Source of the DNA: Pseudomonadota bacterium
Lineage (GTDB): Bacteria > Desulfobacterota > Syntrophobacteria > Syntrophobacterales > Syntrophobacteraceae
Reading direction: 5' to 3'
Assembly (NCBI GenBank): GCA_023442755.1
Contig: JAEZXS010000300.1
Coordinates: 1-64,000 of the forward strand
DNA: 64,000 bases
Shown here: positions 45,285-54,283 of the stretch, in pieces
Layout of the letters: each line of letters begins with the position of its first letter
How positions within the stretch are numbered: the stretch's first letter is position 1
The notes under the pieces: generated by a model
The model's database searches: none
What the model was told of the DNA's origin: nothing
The model's input: only the letters and a program-made list of their open reading frames with translations
Position numbers and translations under genes: made by a program

Positions 45285-46757
45285 TCAAGGGGAATTCTCG
45301 CTGTCGTAACCATATGTATGGAAGATATCGAGAATGGTCCTGGAGACATACTCCTCCTCCCGGTAAAGGAAAGCCTTGTTCAAGGCTTTGGTCACCTCCG
45401 CTATCCTGTTGTATGCCGAACTCACGCTACCGAGATAGTGGCGCATGTCTTCCATTATCAGAGCCATCCCGGCGGCCGTTTCTTTGGAATCCTCCCCGTT
45501 TGCGAGCCCGCCGATAAGCTTGTCGAGCAACGTCATCAGGTCCAGTACGCTTTCTTTTGAATTCAGCAGGAGCATGAGATGAGTGTTCAGGTAATGGCAC
45601 ATGCTTCCCGCCGCATTGCGCAAAACCCTGTTTCGCTGGTTTTCCATGGCCAGGGTAATGTTGTGCAGGATGCCCTCGTGATAGAGCAGGCGTCCGGACT
45701 CATCGACTTTGGCCCGCGCCGTCACGGCTACCTCGATTTCCTCGCCGGCTTTATTTTTCAGCCTGGTGTTCCTGCCTGTGACATGCCCCTTCCCATAAAT
45801 CTCCGCAACAATGCCTTCCCGCTCCGAGACATCGACGTAGAAGTTTTCAATATTGCATGACAGCGCCTCTTCCTTCGAATCAAAACCCAGGAGTTCGAGC
45901 CCCGCATTGTTGATGTCCAGAAAGTTTCCCTCGGGAGTCAGCGTAAATGCCATATCCCCGGTTGATTGAAAGAAATCCCGGTATTTTGCTTCGCTCGCCC
46001 TGAGATCGTCACCGATTTTCTTCTCTTCGGTGATGTCTCTGATAACATGGTCGATCCTTCGTATTAGCCCTTTGTGTGAGAAAACTACATGCCCTTCGTC
46101 AAGTACCCACTTGACCTGTTTGTCATTGCTGAAAATCCTGTATTGCAGCTCATCGAATTCTGTTTCAGGCATATTGCGGTAAAACTCATTGACTTTGTCC
46201 ACATCATCGGGATGAACGAAATCGAGAATGTGTATCTTTCCGCTGGTAAAATCCCTAAGGGGTATTCCATACAGGGCCTCGGCCGCAGGGTTGATCGAAG
46301 TGATGGAATGATCCGCAATGGACAGGGAAACCACAACTTCATGCATGGACAAGATGATGCTCTCCAGCCGATCCTTTACTTTTTGCAGATCGAGCCGGGT
46401 CTTGCGCCGCTCCGTGATGTCAGTCAGTGCCCCGAGTATCGAGCGGCTGCCCCCGCATTGCACGACGCTCACTTTCATCTCGATTACCGCTTCTCCATCC
46501 GCCCTCGGCATGAGCAGTTCGATCGTATCTGGTAGATTGTCGGAAAAGAGCCGATCTCTACAGTATTGCATCACCCTTTCACGATCACATGGCGAGATAT
46601 GGCTGGAGAATTCCGAGTTGATGACCTGTTCGGATTTCTTCCGGGTTATGTCGAAAAAAGCCTGGTTCGCAAAGACTATGTTGCCCTCCCGGATGATCAC
46701 GACCCCATCATTGATGTGTTTCACTATGCCCTGGTAGTCGATATCTCCCCGGCATAC
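45285..46757 (-). repeat. ~1.47-kb direct duplication, copy 1
   Basis: DNA from the GGAATTCTCGCTGTCGTAAC end at ~45292 up to about 46757 is near-identical in sequence to 51633-53105, both on the minus strand, differing at scattered third-codon positions. The proteins match through most of their length. The boundary falls just upstream of CRGDIDYQG; beyond it the sequences are unrelated. Confidence 0.85.
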
Positions 46758-46799
46758 CTTGATCTCCTCGGCATTCGCATATTGGCTTCGTTTCATGGA
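45285..46799 (-). CDS. PAS-domain sensor protein, copy 1
   Basis: 504 residues: three PAS domains (~25-130, 140-260, 275-390, with DITERRK, DITEEKKIG and the PAS3 GFDSKEEALSCNI linkers), then a helical domain AGSMCHYLNTHLMLLLNSKESVLDLM that looks like a His-kinase dimerisation domain with H as possible phosphoacceptor. No ATPase domain follows, so it either relies on a partner or signals by another route. ATG 46799 (MKRSQYA) follows GGAATT; an upstream ATG at 46835 is possible. Almost identical to the gene at 51633-53072. Confidence 0.8.
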   Translation of the reverse strand, partial: SMKRSQYANAEEIKVCRGDIDYQGIVKHINDGVVIIREGNIVFANQAFFDITRKKSEQVINSEFSSHISPCDRERVMQYCRDRLFSDNLPDTIELLMPRADGEAVIEMKVSVVQCGGSRSILGALTDITERRKTRLDLQKVKDRLESIILSMHEVVVSLSIADHSITSINPAAEALYGIPLRDFTSGKIHILDFVHPDDVDKVNEFYRNMPETEFDELQYRIFSNDKQVKWVLDEGHVVFSHKGLIRRIDHVIRDITEEKKIGDDLRASEAKYRDFFQSTGDMAFTLTPEGNFLDINNAGLELLGFDSKEEALSCNIENFYVDVSEREGIVAEIYGKGHVTGRNTRLKNKAGEEIEVAVTARAKVDESGRLLYHEGILHNITLAMENQRNRVLRNAAGSMCHYLNTHLMLLLNSKESVLDLMTLLDKLIGGLANGEDSKETAAGMALIMEDMRHYLGSVSSAYNRIAEVTKALNKAFLYREEEYVSRTILDIFHTYGYDSENSP

Positions 46800-47048
46800 A
46801 TTCCTCTGGATTGCTCTCCCCGCGGCAGTCCGCAAGTCTATTGGAAGAATCTGTCCCCAGGTTATCCTGCCCGGGCCGGACTGGTTCGCTATCCGCTCTG
46901 CTTTCAGGGGACTTAGGTCGAATATAAGTATTCTTGCTTAAGAAATAATTTTACATGTTCGCTATGGATTATCCAATTGATCTTTTCCTGTAAATGCCGA
47001 TCGGACTTTGTGGATATGGCCGTGGAAGCAGAAGACTGAAATCGGGAA
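46800..47048. other. Intergenic, no gene recognised
   Basis: Gap upstream of PAS copy 1, likely holding its promoter; no consensus was confidently found and no repeat was recognised. Confidence 0.4.
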
Positions 47049-47174
47049 CTACCCATTTGCCCGGATGCCGGCTTCGCCGAGCTCTTCGACTATGGTGAAA
47101 TAGAGTCGGCCCTTAATGTCTTTTTCAGCAAAGCATTTGATTATATTAATCAATTGAGATATTTTGATTCGCAC
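47049..47174 (-). CDS. Possible small protein (low confidence)
   Basis: 41 residues from a GTG (VRIKISQLINIIKCFAEKDIKGRLYFTIVEELGEAGIRANG), 59 bp downstream of the DHH gene on the same strand. It has an amphipathic helix followed by a strand and an acidic helix, more protein-like than chance, but no recognisable family or good ribosome site. Confidence 0.25.
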   Translation of the reverse strand: MRIKISQLINIIKCFAEKDIKGRLYFTIVEELGEAGIRANG

Positions 47175-47232
47175 AAATCTCGGCAATTCTGCAAAAGATG
47201 ACGGTCAAATCATTATGACAAGGCGGCGTCGA

Positions 47233-48348
47233 TCAGGCCGCAGCCTTCTCCGGACATCTTTGCGGGATGGAATCCATGCCTATTTTGGCGAACAGCTTCT
47301 GTTTGATCTGCTCATGGAACACCCGCCACTTTCGCTCCTGGTATTCCGAATCCTCTCCCCCGGACAGAAATCCTACGCCGATCCTGAACCCGCCCGCCGA
47401 GATCTTGCCGCCTCCGTAGTAGTTGCCCACGCTGTCCTTGCCGAAGACCTCCTTGATGAACTCATCCGGATCGAGAGTCAGTTTTGTCGTCCGAAGGGAG
47501 CCGATGATCGCCTCCTGCATATCCGGACCTGTCATGATACCGTACACAACCGCCGTATGGATGTTCTCCTCGGTCACCAGAAAATCAGCCGTCTGGGGAA
47601 TCGCATCGCGGTCCTCGGCGCGAATATAGCCCACGCCGGCTATGGAAAAGCTCTCCACCGTAACCTTATCCTGGAGGGCTTTTTGAATGACCGTCAGGGT
47701 CTTCTTCGAGCGGGCCTGGTTCATAATCTGCTCCAGCAGGTCCGGGTCCCGGTAATTGCTCAGAAAAGCCGCTGCATGGAAATCCTCCGGGCGCGCCCTG
47801 ATCAGGCCGTTGGTGTCGGTAAGAATGCCGTGTGTAAGGGCCGTGGCCACCATCACGTGTTCCTTGCGGGACTTGTCCAGCTGCACCATCCCGGACTCGA
47901 GGTACTCCGCATAGATGGTCGCCGTCGCGCCGAATGTTCGCCGGATATCGTAACAGGCCGGCTCCAGGCGATGCTGCTGCTCATGATGGTCCACTACAAT
48001 CAGTGCGGGAACCCCTGCCTCCTCCAACCGGCTGACTATCTCCTCGGCGGTGGTCCCCTGGTTGTCCAAGTAAACCGCCCCCGAGTATTGCTTCCAGTCG
48101 ATAGAGCTGTCGAAGCGGATGAGGTCGATGCCGAGCAGTTTGACCAGAGCGACATTTTGCTGGTGGCTGATTTTTCCCGCATAGACAATATCGCACCGGA
48201 TATCGAATGCCGCGCTTATGATCTGGTGGGCCAGCGCCGAGGATATGCCGTCGGGGTCGGGAAAGTCCTGTAGCACGATGATATGCTTCTCGCCCCGATG
48301 GGATTCGAGAACATCCATGATCTTTGGCGGATTGGTATTATTATCCAT
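47233..48348 (-). CDS. DHH family phosphoesterase
   Basis: 371 residues. The DHH domain has IIVLQDFPDPDGISSALAHQI (the D-x-D metal pair), AVYLDNQGTT and LIVVDHHEQQHRL (DHH); ALTHGILTDTNGLI carries the fourth Asp. The DHHA1 C-terminus has NYYGGGKISAGGFRIGVGFLSGG. This fold covers NrnA-like nanoRNase/pAp phosphatases and c-di-AMP phosphodiesterases; without further domains a soluble NrnA-like role is most likely. ATG 48348 starts just before the conserved part; the frame is open to 48420. A terminator lies between it and the gene upstream. Confidence 0.85.
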   Translation of the reverse strand: MDNNTNPPKIMDVLESHRGEKHIIVLQDFPDPDGISSALAHQIISAAFDIRCDIVYAGKISHQQNVALVKLLGIDLIRFDSSIDWKQYSGAVYLDNQGTTAEEIVSRLEEAGVPALIVVDHHEQQHRLEPACYDIRRTFGATATIYAEYLESGMVQLDKSRKEHVMVATALTHGILTDTNGLIRARPEDFHAAAFLSNYRDPDLLEQIMNQARSKKTLTVIQKALQDKVTVESFSIAGVGYIRAEDRDAIPQTADFLVTEENIHTAVVYGIMTGPDMQEAIIGSLRTTKLTLDPDEFIKEVFGKDSVGNYYGGGKISAGGFRIGVGFLSGGEDSEYQERKWRVFHEQIKQKLFAKIGMDSIPQRCPEKAAA

Positions 48349-48480
48349 ATATGATCCCTGTAGAGGTTGTAAGTACAATATAGTACACATGATCCTGACA
48401 GGGTACGGGTGGGTGAGCAAATATATTGGCTGCCTGGTTTTACGGGGAACGGCTATAGGCGACCGCTATGACAAATTCCG

Positions 48481-48528
48481 CAGGGAAGACCCGCCGCTCG
48501 CCTGCAAGCGGGTTCTTCCCTGTTTTTT
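48481..48528. terminator. Strong hairpin terminator between the carboxyltransferase and DHH genes
   Basis: CAGGGAAGACCCGC (48481-48494) pairs with GCGGGTTCTTCCCTG (48508-48522), 14 bp with one bulge, followed on the plus strand by T6. It is directly downstream of the carboxyltransferase stop (minus strand), with A6 on that strand's upstream side, so it most likely ends that transcript and can act in both directions. Confidence 0.75.
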
Positions 48529-48532
48529 CCGG

Positions 48533-50086
48533 TTATTGCGGAATGTTGCCGTGCTTTTTGGGTGGAAGCGCCTGGCGCTTGCCACTGACTATTCTGAAGG
48601 ATTCTATCAGGCGCGCTCTGGTTTCAGAAGGCATTATGACGCCGTCGATATACCCCCGCGAAGCCGCTATATAAGGATTACAGAGCAGGTTGCGGTAATT
48701 GTCGATCATCTCCTGCCTCTTTGCCGCGGGGTCTGCGCTTTCATTGATGTCCCGGCGAAAGATGATGTTTGCCGCGCCTTCAGCGCCCATCACGGCGATT
48801 TCGGACGTGGGCCAGGCATAATTGAAGTCGGACCGGAGGTCGCTGGAACACATTGCCATGTAAGAGCCGCCGTATGATTTCCTGATATTGAGGGTGATTT
48901 TCGGCACGGTTGCTTCCGAGTAGCTCCAGAGCAGCTTTGCTCCGTGCCGGATAATACCTCCCCACTCCTGCTGCCTGCCGGGCATATAGCCCGGGACATC
49001 CGCGATCGTGAGCAGTGGTATGTTGAAGCAATCGCATGTCCGGATGAATCGCGCTGCCTTATCCGATGCATCGGTATCGAGGCAGCCCGCAAGCACTTTG
49101 GGCTGATTGGCTATTATCCCGACAGGCTTTCCGTCGAGACGGGCGAATCCAACGAGCAGATTCTGCGCAAAATACCGGTGCACTTCGAGGAAATCGCCGT
49201 TGTCCACAATCGAGCCAATCACCTCTTTCATGTCGTATGCCCTCTTCGCGTCGTCCGGGATGACGGAGTCGAGTTCCGGACACGAACGCTTCGGATCATC
49301 GGTGGGCGCGATGCGGGGAGGGTCCTCCATGTTGTTGTCGGGAAAAAATGAAAGCAGCCGCTTGATCTGGTCCATGCAATCGGCATCGTTCTCGGCCGCG
49401 AACTGGGCCACCCCGCTCCTGGAGTTGTGGGCCATGGCTCCGCCAAGTTCTTCCTGGGTGACGACTTCACCCAGCACCGATCTGATGACGTCGGGGCCGG
49501 TAATGAACATCTGCCCCGTTCCCTTTACCATGAAAATGAAATCGGTCATCGCTGGAGAGTACACGGCGCCGCCGGCGCACGGTCCCATGATTGCCGAAAT
49601 CTGCGGAACGACTCCCGATGCCATCGCATTGCCATAAAAAATATGTCCGTAGCCGGAGAGCGAATCGACACCTTCCTGAATCCTGGCGCCCCCCGAATCG
49701 CAAAAGCCCACGATCGGCTTACCGGAGCGAAGGGAGAGGTCCATGACCTTGCAGATTTTTTTGGCGTGCATTTCGCCAAGGCTGCCCGCGCGGGAGGTAA
49801 ATTCCTGTGCATACGCAAAAACCTGCCGTCCGTTCACGTCCCCGAAACCGGTCACGACCCCTTCCGCGGGGATGTCTGCCTTGTCGAGTCCAAAAAGAGT
49901 TCCCCGATGTTGTACAAACATGTCTATTTCACGGAAGCTGCCGGGATCGAAAAAATAGTTCAATCGTTCCCGGGCCGTCATCTTCCCGCGCTCATGCTGT
50001 TTGGCTACAGCGCCCGCTCCCCCCATCTCCAGGATTTTGGCTTCCCTCTTCCGGAGATCGTCGAGTTTATCCGAAACTGCTCCCAT
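48533..50086 (-). CDS. Acyl-CoA carboxylase carboxyltransferase (propionyl/methylmalonyl-CoA type)
   Basis: 517 residues of the PccB/MmdA family: HERGKMTARERLNYFFDPGSF, GGARIQEGVDSLSGYGHIFYGN, GPCAGGAVYSPAMTDFIFMV and DVPGYMPGRQQEWGGIIRHGAKLL, with the two oxyanion-hole Gly-rich regions (residues ~145-190 and ~385-420). It transfers CO2 between biotin and propionyl-CoA/methylmalonyl-CoA; in syntrophs it can be part of transcarboxylase or decarboxylase complexes in propionate metabolism. No biotin-carrier or gamma subunit lies in the window, so partners are encoded elsewhere. Confidence 0.9.
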   Translation of the reverse strand: MGAVSDKLDDLRKREAKILEMGGAGAVAKQHERGKMTARERLNYFFDPGSFREIDMFVQHRGTLFGLDKADIPAEGVVTGFGDVNGRQVFAYAQEFTSRAGSLGEMHAKKICKVMDLSLRSGKPIVGFCDSGGARIQEGVDSLSGYGHIFYGNAMASGVVPQISAIMGPCAGGAVYSPAMTDFIFMVKGTGQMFITGPDVIRSVLGEVVTQEELGGAMAHNSRSGVAQFAAENDADCMDQIKRLLSFFPDNNMEDPPRIAPTDDPKRSCPELDSVIPDDAKRAYDMKEVIGSIVDNGDFLEVHRYFAQNLLVGFARLDGKPVGIIANQPKVLAGCLDTDASDKAARFIRTCDCFNIPLLTIADVPGYMPGRQQEWGGIIRHGAKLLWSYSEATVPKITLNIRKSYGGSYMAMCSSDLRSDFNYAWPTSEIAVMGAEGAANIIFRRDINESADPAAKRQEMIDNYRNLLCNPYIAASRGYIDGVIMPSETRARLIESFRIVSGKRQALPPKKHGNIPQ

Positions 50087-50428
50087 ACCCTTCGATCCTT
50101 CCTATTTATTGACAGTGAAGGGTGAAGCCGGCTTCACCCCAAAGCCCGCAGAGCGCCATGAGAATGTGAAAAAGATGCCGCCCACAGGATGCGATCCGCG
50201 GGAACGAGTCGAACCGGCTATCCTAGGCTCTTACCGGGGTATGTCAAGGGGACAGGACGACGGGAAGGCAAAAGTCAAAAGGGAAAAGCTATAAGAAGCA
50301 TAGGGATGGTAGTTTTTCGGGGAATCTCGAGAAAAACGAGGGGATATAATGCCGGTGGGCGGAATGGAGCGTCAGGCAGGATCGGCGACCCGGGGGGCCC
50401 CCGCAATCATAACAGCCCGCTCTTCCAA
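50087..50428. other. Intergenic, no gene recognised
   Basis: Upstream region of the carboxyltransferase gene and downstream of the acetyltransferase toxin. No frame with family features, repeat or RNA seen. Confidence 0.4.
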
Positions 50429-50956
50429 CTACAGTTTTCCGGCTGACTCCAGGGCCATCCGGATGGTGGGCATCGGCAAAAGCAATGAGAGCGGAGAATC
50501 CAAAAGCGGCAACGCGCCGTAGCTGGAATACCACTGTGCAACTCCGTCATCTTTGGCATCGATCAGCAGGGCGACTCCGCCCACTTCTTGAGAGGCGAGA
50601 AAACAGCGCCTGCCGGCTGACATAAGAAGCTGCCCTCCAAGCCCTCTGCCCTGCACAGGCTTATGCACAGCCAGACGACCGAGGCGAAAAACGGGCACAT
50701 CATGCCTCCCCAATCCTCGCTTGACGACTTCGGGGGTTTTGGAGAATTCTACCGAGGCAGGACTTACGGAGTAGAATCCAAGCACCACTGAGGTGTCATC
50801 ATCCCTGACCGCAACGAAAGTCTTGGCGCCTCCGCGGTTATGCGTTTGACGCGCGTGGCGGCGCAAGAAATCATTTAATGCAGCGTCACCACAATCGAAT
50901 GCTTCCCGATTATGCCGCCTGGCAATCGGCTCTTCATGCCAAAGGGGAATTGTCAT
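50429..50956 (-). CDS. GNAT acetyltransferase toxin (TacT-like)
   Basis: 175 residues: the N-terminus HNREAFDCGDAALNDFLRRHARQTHNRGGAKTFVAV is the fingerprint of the TacT/AtaT group of tRNA-acetylating toxins, followed by the acetyl-CoA-binding VPVFRLGRLAVHKPVQGRGLGGQLLM (QGRGLG) and ALLIDAKDDGVAQWYSSYGALPLLDSPLSLLLPM. These toxins acetylate aminoacyl-tRNA and arrest translation. It overlaps the upstream DUF1778 antitoxin gene by four bases. Confidence 0.88.
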   Translation of the reverse strand: MTIPLWHEEPIARRHNREAFDCGDAALNDFLRRHARQTHNRGGAKTFVAVRDDDTSVVLGFYSVSPASVEFSKTPEVVKRGLGRHDVPVFRLGRLAVHKPVQGRGLGGQLLMSAGRRCFLASQEVGGVALLIDAKDDGVAQWYSSYGALPLLDSPLSLLLPMPTIRMALESAGKL

Positions 50957-51231
50957 GGCATTGGAGGCAAAGCGTTCGCTGCCGCCAGCAGCTTCGAATT
51001 TGGACGGGGCGGTTTCTCCAGGGCATCGAGTACGCGCAGACTATCACGTTCTGACAGTGAAACCCTTTCAGCCTGAGCAACCACGGCCTTTGCCGCTTGT
51101 ATGGCGTTTCGCAGCACAAAACTGGTGAGATCGGTGTGCTCGTAAGCTACGGCACGCATCAACAGGGCCTTATCTTCCGGGCGGATTCTCAGCGACATTC
51201 GGCTGTGATCTTCAATAGCTCTTCTTGGCAA
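50953..51231 (-). CDS. DUF1778 (TacA-type) antitoxin
   Basis: 92 residues: SRMSLRIRPEDKALLMRAVAYEHTDLTSFVLRNAIQAAKAVVAQAE is the ribbon-helix-helix DNA-binding and dimer part; SERDSLRVLDALEKPPRPNSKLLAAANA is the C-terminal toxin-neutralising helix. The start is TTG, supported by GCGAGGAGAT eight bases upstream. It should repress its own operon through the palindrome at 51252-51270. Confidence 0.87.
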   Translation of the reverse strand: MPRRAIEDHSRMSLRIRPEDKALLMRAVAYEHTDLTSFVLRNAIQAAKAVVAQAERVSLSERDSLRVLDALEKPPRPNSKLLAAANALPPMP

Positions 51232-51251
51232 TTTATAATCTCCTCGCTATG

Positions 51252-51292
51252 GTACGTATTCAAAACGTACACCATTCCGCATGGGCTGTCAA
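51252..51292 (-). promoter_or_regulatory. Promoter and operator of the TacAT-like operon
   Basis: On the minus strand TTGACA (51287-51292) is followed 17 bp later by TACGTT (51264-51269). The inverted repeat GTACGT-ATTCAAA-ACGTAC (51252-51270) covers the -10. Ribbon-helix-helix antitoxins bind such short palindromes; binding here is inferred. Confidence 0.6.
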
Positions 51293-51304
51293 TGTGTGTA
51301 CTTT

Positions 51305-51632
51305 CAAATATTTAGAAACTCCGGCATGCGATGTACCTGCCCAATTTGCAAAAATGGCTCCATCCGCCCATTCGGGTCCTGTCCTGGCCCAAAATTCACC
51401 AAGTCCCGGCCTACTCCCGGCGACACCAAAGCCGGCCGAAAAAGGAAACTGACGAGGTTGCCGCGCGCCCGCCGTATCGGTCCTTACGACCGTGCCCTCA
51501 CGCCCGGGCGAACCGGATTGATTCCACGGAAAACGCTGGCTGCCGGGGGGCCCGGCACCGCGGGTGATGCTTGGGAGGTAGGGTGCCATTTGCTCCCAGT
51601 CGAGCATCAATGGCTCCCGCCACGGGCCGTTC
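51305..51632. other. Intergenic, no gene recognised
   Basis: Lies between the toxin-antitoxin promoter and PAS copy 2. A plus-strand frame at 51281-51808 and a minus-strand frame are open but show no family features. No repeat seen apart from the duplicated segment's edge at ~51630. Confidence 0.4.
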
Positions 51633-53072
51633 TCAAGCGGAATTCTCGCTGTCGTAACCGTATGAATGGAATATATCGAGGATGGTCCTCGAGACATACT
51701 CCTCCTCCCGGTAAAGGAAAGCTTTATTCAGGGCTTTGGTCACCTCTGCTATCCTGTTGTATGCCGAACTCACGCAGCCGAGAAAGTGGTGCATATCCTC
51801 CATTGTGATAGCCATCCGGGCCGTCGTTTCCCTTGGATCCCCGCCGTTTGCGAGTTCGCCGATAAGTCTGTCGAGCGACGTCATCAGGTCGAGCACGCTT
51901 TCTTTTGAATTCAGCAGGTGCATGAGATGCGTGTTCAGGTAGTGGCACATGCTTCCGGCCGCATTGCGTAAAACCCTGTTTCGCTGGCTTTCCATGGCCT
52001 GGGTAATATTGTGCAGGATGCCCTCGTGGTAGAGCAGGCGTCCGGACTCGTCGACTTTGGCCCGCGCCGTTACGGCAACCTCGATTTCCTCGCCCGCTTT
52101 ATTTTTGAGCTTGATATTCCTGCCGGTGACGTGACCTTTCCCATAAATCTCCGCAACGATGCCGTCCCGCTCCGAGACATCGACGTAGAAGTTTTCAATA
52201 TTGCACGACAACGCCTCTTCCTTCGAATCGAACCCCAGGAGTTCGAGCCCGGCATTGTTGATATCCAGGAATTGCCCCTCGGGAGTCAGGGTGAAGGCCA
52301 TATCTCCGGTCGATTGAAAAAAATCCCGGTATTTTGCTTCGCTCGCCCTGAGTGCGTCGCCTATTTTCTTCTCTTCCGTAATGTCTCTGATAACGTGGTC
52401 GATTCTTCGAATTAGCCCTTTGTGCGAGAAAACCGCGTGCCCTTCGTCAAGCACCCACTTGATCTGTCTGTCGTTGCTGAAAATCCTGTATTCCAATTCA
52501 TCAAATTCGGTCTCGGGCATATTGCGGTAAAATGCATTCACTTTCTCCACGTCATCGGAATGAATGAAATCGAGAATGTGTATCTTTCCGCTGGTAAAAT
52601 CCCTGAGGGGTATCCCATACAGGGCCTCGGCCGCGGGGTTGATCGAAGTTATCGAATGATCCGCAACGGACAGAGAGACCACAACTTCATGCATGGACAA
52701 GATGATGCTCTCCAGGCGGTCCTTCATTCTTTGCAGATCGAGCCGGGTTTTTCGCCGCTCCGTGATGTCGGTCAATGCCCCAAGTATCGAGCGACTGCCC
52801 CCGCATTGCACGACGCTCACTTTCATTTCGATAACCGCTTCTCCATCCGTTCCCGGCATGAGCAGTTCGATCGTATCGGGCAAATCCTCGGAGAAGAGCC
52901 GATCCCTGCAGTATTTCATCACCCTCTCACGATCGCATGGAGAAATATGACTGGAGAATTCCGAGTTGATGACCTGTTCGGATTTCTTCCGGGTTATGTC
53001 GAGAAACGCCTGGTTTGCAAAGACTATGTTGCCCTCCCGGATGATCACGACCCCGTCGTTGATGTATTCCAC
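51633..53072 (-). CDS. PAS-domain sensor protein, copy 2
   Basis: 479 residues from a GTG, or a longer product if a non-ATG codon further upstream is used: the frame is open to about 53185 and reads RHEGIKLCRGDIDYRGIVEYINDG, but it has no ATG. Architecture equals copy 1: three PAS domains and the same HisKA-like end with CHYLNTHLMHLLNSKESVLDLM, no ATPase domain. The truncated start may reduce expression. It lies between the TacAT-like pair and the PEP-CTERM gene. Confidence 0.75.
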   Translation of the reverse strand: MEYINDGVVIIREGNIVFANQAFLDITRKKSEQVINSEFSSHISPCDRERVMKYCRDRLFSEDLPDTIELLMPGTDGEAVIEMKVSVVQCGGSRSILGALTDITERRKTRLDLQRMKDRLESIILSMHEVVVSLSVADHSITSINPAAEALYGIPLRDFTSGKIHILDFIHSDDVEKVNAFYRNMPETEFDELEYRIFSNDRQIKWVLDEGHAVFSHKGLIRRIDHVIRDITEEKKIGDALRASEAKYRDFFQSTGDMAFTLTPEGQFLDINNAGLELLGFDSKEEALSCNIENFYVDVSERDGIVAEIYGKGHVTGRNIKLKNKAGEEIEVAVTARAKVDESGRLLYHEGILHNITQAMESQRNRVLRNAAGSMCHYLNTHLMHLLNSKESVLDLMTSLDRLIGELANGGDPRETTARMAITMEDMHHFLGCVSSAYNRIAEVTKALNKAFLYREEEYVSRTILDIFHSYGYDSENSA

Positions 53073-53105
53073 TATGCCCCGGTAGTCGATGTCCCCCCGG
53101 CATAG
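51633..53105 (-). repeat. ~1.47-kb direct duplication, copy 2
   Basis: The partner of 45285-46757, same orientation, about 6.3 kb away. Differences are scattered and mostly synonymous, so both copies were under selection or the event is recent with conversion. The copy 2 left boundary lacks the original start codon. Confidence 0.85.
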
Positions 53106-53260
53106 TTTTATTCCCTCGTGGCGTTTAGCGTCAGTTTTCCGCAGGAACGGTCCGACTGACCGAAACGATGCAAACCGACAGTTTTAAAGTTCGGGTGGTT
53201 GTTCAGATGGGGGAATTTCGAGGAAATTTCAGTCCTTGATTAAATCCTGCTCGAGACATT

Positions 53261-53839
53261 TTAGTCCCGTTTTCTCCGCGACAGCCCCCAAAGTCCGATG
53301 ACGATCAGGAGGAGAGATGAGGGTTCGGGAGCGGAAACCACAGGGGTGAGGGCTCCCCCGCTGACATCCACCGATTGAACGTTGTAGGCCAGCCAACTGC
53401 CGCTCAGGACGATGTTTTGCGTTGTGTTCGGAGGGGCTGAGAAGCTGCTCGGCAACTGGAATTGAAGTTGCACCCATGAACCTGAAGCGGGGACATTGAA
53501 GTCGGCCCAGTACTGCCCATTATAAACGAACGAGGAATAACTCCCCGGTACGATCGGCTGCATCGTAAATGGGGTGGTCGGAGTGTTTGAATTGCTTATG
53601 GTGATATTATAGTCGGGAATCGGAACCGAATAGCCAATAGGAACTGGGCCGTTTGAAAAATCAAGAGTAAAGTGACCCTCAATCTTACCACCGTCGGCGA
53701 GGGTGACGTTATCGAGGTTAAACTCCAACAGCGTGTTTGCACTCGCAGTCGGGGCGGCCACCAGGACCGCGGCTATCAACACGGCGAACACGGCATTGCG
53801 GGCGCTGCACGGGCGGGTTCTCTCCGAATATGTCTTCAT
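53261..53839 (-). CDS. PEP-CTERM sorting domain protein
   Basis: 192 residues. An N-terminal signal peptide (NAVFAVLIAAVLVAAPTASA) precedes a beta-rich domain (LLEFNLDNVTLADGGKIEGHFTLDF...). The end is a classic PEP-CTERM tag: APEPSSLLLIVIGLWGLSRRKRD (PEP motif, membrane helix, Arg-rich tail). Such proteins are processed by exosortase for display or matrix export. No exosortase gene is in the window. ATG follows GAGGAAGCC. Confidence 0.88.
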   Translation of the reverse strand: MKTYSERTRPCSARNAVFAVLIAAVLVAAPTASANTLLEFNLDNVTLADGGKIEGHFTLDFSNGPVPIGYSVPIPDYNITISNSNTPTTPFTMQPIVPGSYSSFVYNGQYWADFNVPASGSWVQLQFQLPSSFSAPPNTTQNIVLSGSWLAYNVQSVDVSGGALTPVVSAPEPSSLLLIVIGLWGLSRRKRD

Positions 53840-54283
53840 GGCTTCCTCCCCATTTCAGTCGAGTTTGGAGCAAGTTATGCACCGAAGAAAACATCATTAA
53901 TATATTCCAACACTTGCGGCATGCATGCCGTGCCGGGCGTTATCGAAAATGTAAACTCCATTGACCCAATTATGCCCTATTCGCTGCAAACGCCCTCCCG
54001 ACGCGAAAATGCGGCGAGTCCTGAATGTAAAGTTTTCGGACGGATTGGCAGAATGGTTTTCGAATATGTGAGATACCTCTGCCGGGGTCTGAACAGGGGA
54101 CGAACCGGGCATGAGAAAAGCGAAGCGGTGCGGGGGCAGCCAATACTGTTGATTTACAAAATGAATTAAAGAATGTCCCGACCATCAATAACGTCACCCC
54201 GGCGAAAGCCGGGGGCCAGAGATACTTGAAACAATACCGGAAGGACTTTCGGCGGTCGCCGCGCTTTTGCAGCTTTGTCGTTT
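53840..54283. repeat. Gene-free gap with a partial dispersed repeat
   Basis: No coding sequence supported. About 54179-54240 holds GACCATCAATAACGTCACCC, CGGCGAAAGCCGGGGGCC and TACTTGAAACAATACCGG, a fragment of the ~180-bp repeat seen at 20750 and 30339. The rest is unassigned. Confidence 0.5.

Noticed and set aside
44911..45309. 132-codon plus-strand frame
   Set aside because: No family features, overlaps the PAS gene end, no ribosome site.
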